NCBI GenBank assembly: GCA_015233265.1
Contig: JADFXZ010000020.1
Coordinates: forward strand, 2,050 to 21,027
DNA length: 18,978 bases
Direction: 5' to 3'
Source of the DNA: Nitrospirota bacterium
Lineage (GTDB): Bacteria > Nitrospirota > Thermodesulfovibrionia > Thermodesulfovibrionales > Magnetobacteriaceae
Shown: piece after piece, positions 15,015 to 18,978 of the stretch
Numbering within the stretch: the stretch's first letter is position 1
How the letters are laid out: each line of letters starts with the position of its first letter
Made by a program: the position numbers and the translations under genes
The notes under the pieces: generated by a model
What the model was told of the DNA's origin: nothing
What the model saw: only the letters and a program-made list of their open reading frames with translations
Database searches by the model: none

Positions 15015-15038
15015 ACAAATAGGATTCTTCTGTCTAAT
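15015..15038. repeat. 24-bp direct repeat, right copy
   Basis: Matches 13976-13999 at 22 of 24 positions, with the last 15 bases (ATTCTTCTGTCTAAT) identical. The opposite ATTAGACA arm present at the left copy is degraded here. Confidence 0.7.
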
Positions 15039-15077
15039 GTCAGGTAGACGACTCATTTTTCTGCAACGTACTATCCT

Positions 15078-15102
15078 GCATCCTGAGCTTGTCGAAGGAT
15101 GA
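15078..15102. repeat. REP-like palindrome, copy 2 (inverted)
   Basis: The reverse complement of the palindrome at 13413-13437 with two differences. It lies just downstream of the GT2 gene's stop codon on the minus strand, about 42 bp past it. Confidence 0.75.
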
Positions 15103-15143
15103 TAAGATTATTTTATTGCAGGCACTTAGTCAAAGATAATCAC

Positions 15144-15908
15144 TTAACCGGTCTTTTTATCCTTGCTGCCTTTGTCAAAGATAGGGAAGCTCGCAATCCC
15201 ACGTTTTTTGAGCAGATATTTAATCGATGCCCCAATGACGCCAAGCCCGTACTCTACGCTTCGGTTGAAATTAATAGACGAGGCCTCGTCAAAGTACTTA
15301 GTCGGGCAGCTTATCTCGCCGATTTTAAAGCCGAAGTGCAACGCCTGCACTATGATTTCGTTGTCAAAGATAAAGTCATCAGAGTTCTTCTCAAATGGTA
15401 TCGTCTCAAGCAGCCGTCGGCTGAATGCCCTGAAACCGGTATGGTACTCGGAGAGTTTTATACCAAGACACCAGTTTTCAAACATCGTGAGAAATCTGTT
15501 GGATATGTACTTATAAAGCGGCATCCCTCCTCTGAGGGCAGTGCCTCCAAGTATTCTGGAGCCAAGCACCATGTCATAGTGCCCAGATACTATCATCGAA
15601 GCCAGTGCTGTCACCAGCTTTGGCGAATACTGGTAATCAGGATGGAGCATTACCACTATATCAGCGCCCCCATCGAGCGCGCTGCGGTAGCACGTCTTTT
15701 GATTGCCGCCATAGCCCTTGTTTTTTTCATGGACAATTGTCCTAAGCCCCAGGCCCCTTGCAACCGATGACGTATCATCACGCGAGGCGTCATCGACCAG
15801 GATAACCTCGTCGACATATTCGTGCGGCACCTCGTCATATGTCATCTGAAGGGTCTTTTCCGCATTATACGCAGGCATTACCACAGCTATTTTCTTATTG
15901 AGTATCAT
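15144..15908 (-). CDS. GT2 glycosyltransferase (DPM/DPG synthase-like, soluble)
   Basis: A 254-aa family-2 glycosyltransferase. It begins IAVVMPAYNAEKTL, then VILVDDASRDDT (35-46), KNKGYGGNQKTCYRSAL (62-78) and MLHPDYQYSP (87-96), which replaces the usual DxD and is typical of the bacterial dolichyl-phosphate-mannose-synthase-like branch. Further on are LGSRILGG and EYHTGFRAFSR. It lacks the two C-terminal membrane helices of GtrB-type enzymes; the lysine-rich end (KKRG...KGSKDKKTG) may bind membranes. ATG 15908 has GGGGAGG about 5 bp upstream and overlaps the methyltransferase stop by 4 bp (ATGA). The tight coupling suggests that both modify the same lipid-linked or surface molecule. The donor sugar is unknown. 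Confidence 0.9.
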   Translation of the reverse strand: MILNKKIAVVMPAYNAEKTLQMTYDEVPHEYVDEVILVDDASRDDTSSVARGLGLRTIVHEKNKGYGGNQKTCYRSALDGGADIVVMLHPDYQYSPKLVTALASMIVSGHYDMVLGSRILGGTALRGGMPLYKYISNRFLTMFENWCLGIKLSEYHTGFRAFSRRLLETIPFEKNSDDFIFDNEIIVQALHFGFKIGEISCPTKYFDEASSINFNRSVEYGLGVIGASIKYLLKKRGIASFPIFDKGSKDKKTG

Positions 15909-16888
15909 GATGACCTCCCCTTCAACGCAAACACCTCCACTATGCCGCCATGTCCGGAAACATATGCCTCAAATAGTGAAAAAACCATCGACACTGAGGT
16001 AAACAGCGGCAATAAAAGTGCTGTCAATATGAGGTCTTTTTTTTGTGCCGACACAATGGCAGCCTTCCACCTTCGTGGTGCTTTGAGAAGCTCATACAGC
16101 AAGTTTCTCTTCACCCCCGTAAGATTCAGCAGTGTTTGCAGCCAGCCAAAAGGGGAATACTCAAGGTCAAAATGCCTCTTCCCGACGATATTAAATGACA
16201 GCGCACTCAACAAAGAGGCGAGCCCCTTGCCGGTAAAATGATATAAATGATATGGTACGTCCAGATGAAACCAGTTCTTTCTGCCAATCCTGGACTGAAT
16301 ACCGTCTAAATTTGGAACTGCGACAACCATTAGTCCGCCATTCTTTAGAAGCCTGTGACAGCTCTGAATTAATTCCTTTGGATCAGGTATGTGCTCAAGG
16401 ACATGATTTAAGGTAATTACGTCAAAGGAGGCAGGGGGGAATGTCCACGTCCGCGGCTCCCCGGATATGACCTCTATCCCGTAGAACGCAGAGGCGTTTG
16501 ATGCGGCGGCCTCGTCGAACTCAACGCCAGCGACTTCCCATCCCCCATTTTTCATTACGTTGAGAAACAGCCCTCTGCCGCAGCCGATGTCAAGTATCCG
16601 GCCTTTTTTGACATATTTTTCTATCCTGTTTTTCCGCATATGCCGAAACAACAAGATAAAATACTCGACAAACGGGATAAACCGCTTACCGGTCTTCTCC
16701 CTGTAACCGCCAACGGCATAGAGCCTCTTCAAGTCCTCGTTCGATGGGACAGGTGAGGTAATGCCTACGCCGCAGCCCGGGCAGTAGAACACGCCATAAG
16801 TGCCAAAGTCACCAGCTATTGATTCGATTATCAAATCATCTGTATCTGTGCCGCATACCTTACAAAGTGTTTGTCCTTTATTTTTCAT
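15905..16888 (-). CDS. Class I SAM-dependent methyltransferase with N-terminal zinc-knuckle-like region
   Basis: A 327-aa protein. Two CxxC pairs (C9/C12 and C36/C39, in LCKVCGTD and FYCPGCGVG) form a likely zinc-binding knuckle, common in sugar and small-molecule methyltransferases of the Methyltransf_23 type. The Rossmann core follows: motif I ILDIGCGRG (98-106), acidic E123 after strand 2 (VAGVEFD), DVITLNHVLEHIPDP (156-170), and LLKNGGLMVVAVPN. A hydrophobic stretch near residues 285-311 may attach the protein to the membrane. The ribosome-binding site is modest (AAGG 9 bp upstream). The downstream GT2 gene overlaps by 4 bp, so a glycan or lipid-linked substrate is plausible, though not shown. 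Confidence 0.88.
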   Translation of the reverse strand: MKNKGQTLCKVCGTDTDDLIIESIAGDFGTYGVFYCPGCGVGITSPVPSNEDLKRLYAVGGYREKTGKRFIPFVEYFILLFRHMRKNRIEKYVKKGRILDIGCGRGLFLNVMKNGGWEVAGVEFDEAAASNASAFYGIEVISGEPRTWTFPPASFDVITLNHVLEHIPDPKELIQSCHRLLKNGGLMVVAVPNLDGIQSRIGRKNWFHLDVPYHLYHFTGKGLASLLSALSFNIVGKRHFDLEYSPFGWLQTLLNLTGVKRNLLYELLKAPRRWKAAIVSAQKKDLILTALLLPLFTSVSMVFSLFEAYVSGHGGIVEVFALKGRSS

Positions 16889-16939
16889 TATAGAAAGCCT
16901 TATTCACTCATGTATCTTAGCCAAGGGTGAGGCCATATG

Positions 16940-17230
16940 TCAATATGTGATAGAAAAAGGTGGGGCTTGCCCCGTGTAGCGCTCCCACTTGATTGAAATA
17001 TTCGTGACAAGGCTGCCCGGTGGCCCCTTGTAGCAGTTGGCAATCACAACGCCGACATCTTTTTTCGAGCCTTCAAGCACTACCTCGACATCCCCATTGG
17101 GAAGATTCTTTACCCATCCCCTGACGTCAGACCTGCGGGCAATGTCGCGTGTAAACGCCCTGAAACAAACCCCCTGGACGCGACCTTCTATAGTGAGTTG
17201 TGCCCTTATTTTCTCTTCCACAGTTTCCAT
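16940..17230 (-). CDS. acyP: Acylphosphatase
   Basis: A 96-aa protein matching acylphosphatase, a small cytoplasmic enzyme that hydrolyses carboxyl-phosphate bonds such as those in acetyl phosphate or carbamoyl phosphate. The phosphate-binding loop is GRVQGVCFRAF (16-26) with catalytic R24. The second motif is GWVKNLPNGDVEVVLEG (38-54) with catalytic N42. The usual end pattern is present but slightly changed (PPFSITY). There is no Shine-Dalgarno before ATG 17230. It lies 51 bp upstream of the methyltransferase gene on the same strand and may share a transcript, but the function is housekeeping. Confidence 0.93.
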   Translation of the reverse strand: METVEEKIRAQLTIEGRVQGVCFRAFTRDIARRSDVRGWVKNLPNGDVEVVLEGSKKDVGVVIANCYKGPPGSLVTNISIKWERYTGQAPPFSITY

Positions 17231-17345
17231 TTAACAATTTGTCTTCAATAAATTCTCTTCAACAGAGTGACAATATCATAAAGGGCCGGACAAGCTCAAG
17301 TTCTGCCGCCAAATATAACTCTGTTTATGAATATTTCACAGCCCC
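17231..17345. other. Short intergenic gap
   Basis: Between hicB and the acylphosphatase gene. AT-rich; I see no hairpin terminator or repeat in it. Confidence 0.5.
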
Positions 17346-17775
17346 TTATACGATCTCAACACGAAGCTGTTTATTGAATGCGTTTGCTATCTTGCTGAGC
17401 GTATTAACTGTTGGATTGGACTTAACAGTGTTTTCAAACCGCTTATAGACTTGATAGGTAATGCCAAGTCTTTGTGCTAACTCGCTCTGGCTCAATCCCT
17501 GGTCCTGTCGTAACTTCCTCAGAAGTACAGGAATCGACACCTTAGGCTGCGGCTCTACAAGATAAATATTATCTCCTGTTAAGTCAGAGGCTTCTAGTAC
17601 GCTGTGGTCTCTTTCAAAAACTACCGCCAAATAACCTGTTAAAGCCTCTTTTGCATTGATAAGAGCTTCTTTCTATCGAATCACCGTCAGTAATGCATCC
17701 CTTAAGATCGGGGAATTCCACGATGTAGTCGTTATCCTCCCCAGTGATGACAGCCGGGTATTGAAGTCTTTTCAT
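17346..17775 (-). pseudogene. hicB: hicB antitoxin, frameshifted
   Basis: Two frames together give a full HicB. From ATG 17775 the reading MKRLQYPAVITGEDNDY, then EFPDLKGCITDGDSIE, is the classic HicB N-terminal domain. After that the frame goes wrong. The neighbouring frame continues the expected sequence EALINAKEALTGYLAVVFERD and ends with an XRE-type helix-turn-helix (GLSQSELAQRLGITYQVYKRFE). The break sits in a run of three T on the + strand at 17670-17672; removing one base restores a 142-codon gene. The span is 430 nt, one more than a multiple of three, which agrees. It follows the hicA remnant on the same strand with a 63-bp gap. It could be a real mutation or a sequencing error, but the broken hicA argues for decay. 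Confidence 0.85.
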
Positions 17776-17838
17776 AAAAGACACCCCCTGTTTTAATCTT
17801 ATAAATTCCTCTACTTCCTGTGTCTTTGAGTTTTCTCA

Positions 17839-18021
17839 TCATTGAGGGCTAATCCCGTCTCTTTAAGTAATCTATGGCAAAAGTCATTTCTTTAAATCCC
17901 TCTTATGAACCGGTGCGGAAACTATCTCTTTCCCCTTTTCCAAAATATGATGGCTGACTTCTATTTATTTCAGCGTTCAGCCATTCTTAGTAAGTATTTT
18001 TATGAATTCCGTATCTTTCAC
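17839..18021 (-). pseudogene. hicA: hicA toxin remnant with five in-frame stops
   Basis: From a GTG at 18021, 61 codons read in one frame as a HicA mRNA interferase: KDTEFIKILTKNG, stop, TLK, stop, IEVSHHILEKGKEIVSAP, VHKRDLKK, stop, LLP, stop, IT, stop, RDGISPQ. The double-stranded-RNA-binding-like fold and the SHH motif with the catalytic histidine are still recognisable. The five nonsense codons are TGA (17977-17979), TAA (17965-17967), TGA (17884-17886), TAG (17872-17874) and TAA (17863-17865). The glycine usual before SHH is valine here. There is no frameshift. The gene lies directly upstream of frameshifted hicB, the normal hicAB order, so the module is non-functional. Confidence 0.75.
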
Positions 18022-18092
18022 ACGTACATATTTTACAACATTTATGCTGTGGCCGTCAACGCGCCGCAGCCCCAACATGAGCACAAAAATAC

Positions 18093-18116
18093 AGGGGAAA
18101 CGATAGCGTTTCCCCT
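18093..18116 (-). terminator. Hairpin terminator downstream of the EF-hand gene
   Basis: A perfect 10-bp stem, AGGGGAAACG and CGTTTCCCCT, closes a 4-base loop. On the minus strand the stem is followed by a T-rich run (GTATTTTTG), as in intrinsic terminators. It lies about 90 bp past the EF-hand stop codon at 18205. G-rich sequence between the two (18130-18200) can also pair (CCCCTA with TAGGGG). Confidence 0.6.
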
Positions 18117-18204
18117 TATATCTTCTCCCAACCCTAAGCCCCTATGGGTTGTCTTGTTAGGGGGCGGGGATTTTGGGGATGCCCTACACCCTAATATCTG
18201 CTCA

Positions 18205-18771
18205 TTACGCTGTCAAATCAAGCCTTTGCACAGTGTTCGCGGCTGACGCAGGGCCGCCAGTGAACATGTTTGCCGTGCTGGTGTACTGTGCTAAGAGTGA
18301 GTTCAGTGGATTTGCGGCCAGAAGTTCCTGCATCCCCACAGCCCCGCTGCCTGTAGGGTCAATTTTAGCGAAATCATCCGGCGACATATTCAGCTCTGAC
18401 GCAGTTAATTTGCCGTCGCCGTTTAAATCATGTGACTGCATTAGATTCTGCGTCGATGTGGTTATCTCTTGTTTAATGTATGCCGCGTTTAACTCATTTG
18501 AGTCCAACTTGCCGTCGCCATTAGTGTCTATTGCGGCAAACTGTTGTGGAGATAGACCAATCTCCTGTGCGCTTAATTTACCATCCCCGTCTTTATCCAG
18601 GGCTGTAATCATGTTCGTGGTTTTGTCTTTGGTTTGCTTATTAAATTCTGTTAAAAAATCAGGGTTTTGGAAGATGTTGCCCGTGGCAGTGTTATTGCTC
18701 TGCCCATTTATTCCAACCATCGATGATAATGTCGATGTCAAGAGCCCTGCGGCAGCTCCTATGCCAACCAT
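18205..18771 (-). CDS. EF-hand calcium-binding protein
   Basis: A 188-aa protein with four EF-hand loops of 12 residues: D59-E70 (DKDGDGKLSAQE), D82-E93 (DTNGDGKLDSNE), D115-E126 (DLNGDGKLTASE) and D138-E149 (DPTGSGAVGMQE). The first three have canonical calcium ligands; the fourth has T and S at positions 3 and 5 and is probably weak. The loops pair as 1-2 and 3-4, each pair 23 residues apart. The N-terminal 55 residues are rich in Gly, Ser, Thr and Asn, with no clear signal peptide. The C-terminal tail is rich in Ala, Ser and Thr. AAGGAGGTC lies 5-6 bp upstream of ATG 18771, the strongest ribosome-binding site in the window. The role (calcium sensing or buffering, location) is unknown; a sigma28-like promoter hints at motility-linked expression. 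Confidence 0.9.
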   Translation of the reverse strand: MVGIGAAAGLLTSTLSSMVGINGQSNNTATGNIFQNPDFLTEFNKQTKDKTTNMITALDKDGDGKLSAQEIGLSPQQFAAIDTNGDGKLDSNELNAAYIKQEITTSTQNLMQSHDLNGDGKLTASELNMSPDDFAKIDPTGSGAVGMQELLAANPLNSLLAQYTSTANMFTGGPASAANTVQRLDLTA

Positions 18772-18794
18772 AAAAGACCTCCTTACTCAGTTAT

Positions 18795-18822
18795 TTATCG
18801 CCACTTTGTTAAAAAGACTTTA
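18795..18822 (-). promoter_or_regulatory. Possible sigma28 (FliA)-type promoter of the EF-hand gene
   Basis: On the minus strand TAAAGTCT (18822 to 18815; seven of eight bases of TAAAGTTT) is followed after 12 bp by GGCGATAA (18802 to 18795; seven of eight bases of GCCGATAA). The spacing is one base longer than the common E. coli value. Transcription would start near 18788, just upstream of the strong ribosome-binding site. Confidence 0.45.
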
Positions 18823-18978
18823 ATGCCATTTTAACCCGACGACTAATCCTATCCTGTTTGTCAAAAAGCAAATATCATGCCATGTATTATTCCGCGAGAC
18901 ACACCGCTTACAATCGGAGTTTATAGAGATATTTAGATATAGGGTGTGGCATTTGGCGGGTATTTTTTTCCCTGTGAC
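18823..18978. other. Window end, no gene seen
   Basis: AT-rich sequence with no coding frame I would support. A GGGTATTTTTTTCCC tract lies near 18959; its role is unclear. Confidence 0.4.

Larger units (their letters stand above)
14997..15143. other. Intergenic stretch with repeats
   Basis: Between the gene remnant and the GT2 gene. It contains the right copy of the 24-bp direct repeat and the second REP-like palindrome. I see no gene or clear promoter in it. Confidence 0.6.

Noticed and set aside
13399..15110. CRISPR array suggested by recurring short repeats
   Set aside because: The repeats differ in type and orientation and are irregularly spaced, with no regular spacers and no cas genes.
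15099..15770. Long plus-strand open frame (223 codons)
   Set aside because: It lies opposite the well-supported GT2 gene at 15144-15908 and shows no recognisable protein features, so it is an antisense shadow.
17905..18246. 113-codon plus-strand frame
   Set aside because: It runs opposite the hicA remnant and through the terminator hairpin.

Overview
The window looks like chromosomal DNA of a diderm (Gram-negative-type) bacterium of middling GC content. The evidence is an outer-membrane beta-barrel with a signal peptide, a TolC-type outer-membrane factor, and a glycan operon containing an O-antigen-ligase-like protein. The style of the signalling proteins (HQWKQPLN-type kinase H-box, PleD-like GGDEF protein, 7TMR-DISM kinase) would fit Nitrospirota or a deltaproteobacterial-grade lineage. 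That is an impression, not a proof. There are no rRNA or tRNA genes, no CRISPR array and no intact transposase.

Region 1 (1-6749) is signal transduction. A PleD-like response regulator/diguanylate cyclase (91-1020, +) converges, with a 17-bp overlap, on a histidine kinase (3040-1004, -) whose sensor is a UrtA/AmiC-type ligand-binding domain with no signal peptide or membrane segment. Divergent from the kinase is a tightly coupled operon (3239-6749, +): OmpR-type regulator, 7TMR-DISM sensor kinase and a MetA-pathway-like beta-barrel. A good sigma70-type promoter and 10-bp tandem repeats lie upstream of it.

Region 2 (6827-13276) is envelope carbohydrate. It has galU and a TolC-like exporter on +. 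Opposing them is a four-gene minus-strand operon: O-antigen ligase-like protein, GT4 glycosyltransferase, WaaE-like GT2, and GtrB/DPM-like GT2. Most junctions are 4-bp start/stop overlaps. GalU would supply UDP-glucose and the operon would build and ligate a glycan on undecaprenyl or lipid A-core carriers.

Region 3 (13277-15143) is an accessory island. It holds a small orphan protein, a frameshifted gene remnant, and a small-protein/nucleotidyltransferase pair. These sit among short repeats: a REP-like palindrome present twice in opposite orientation, a 24-bp direct repeat bracketing the nucleotidyltransferase block, and several ATTAGACA/TGTCTAAT motifs.

Region 4 (15144-17230, -) resumes envelope and housekeeping genes: an acylphosphatase, a methyltransferase with an N-terminal zinc-knuckle-like region, and another GT2. 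Region 5 (17346-18021, -) is a dead hicAB toxin-antitoxin locus: hicA carries five in-frame stop codons and hicB one frameshift. Region 6 (18205-18822, -) is an EF-hand protein with a strong Shine-Dalgarno, a possible sigma28-type promoter and a downstream hairpin terminator.
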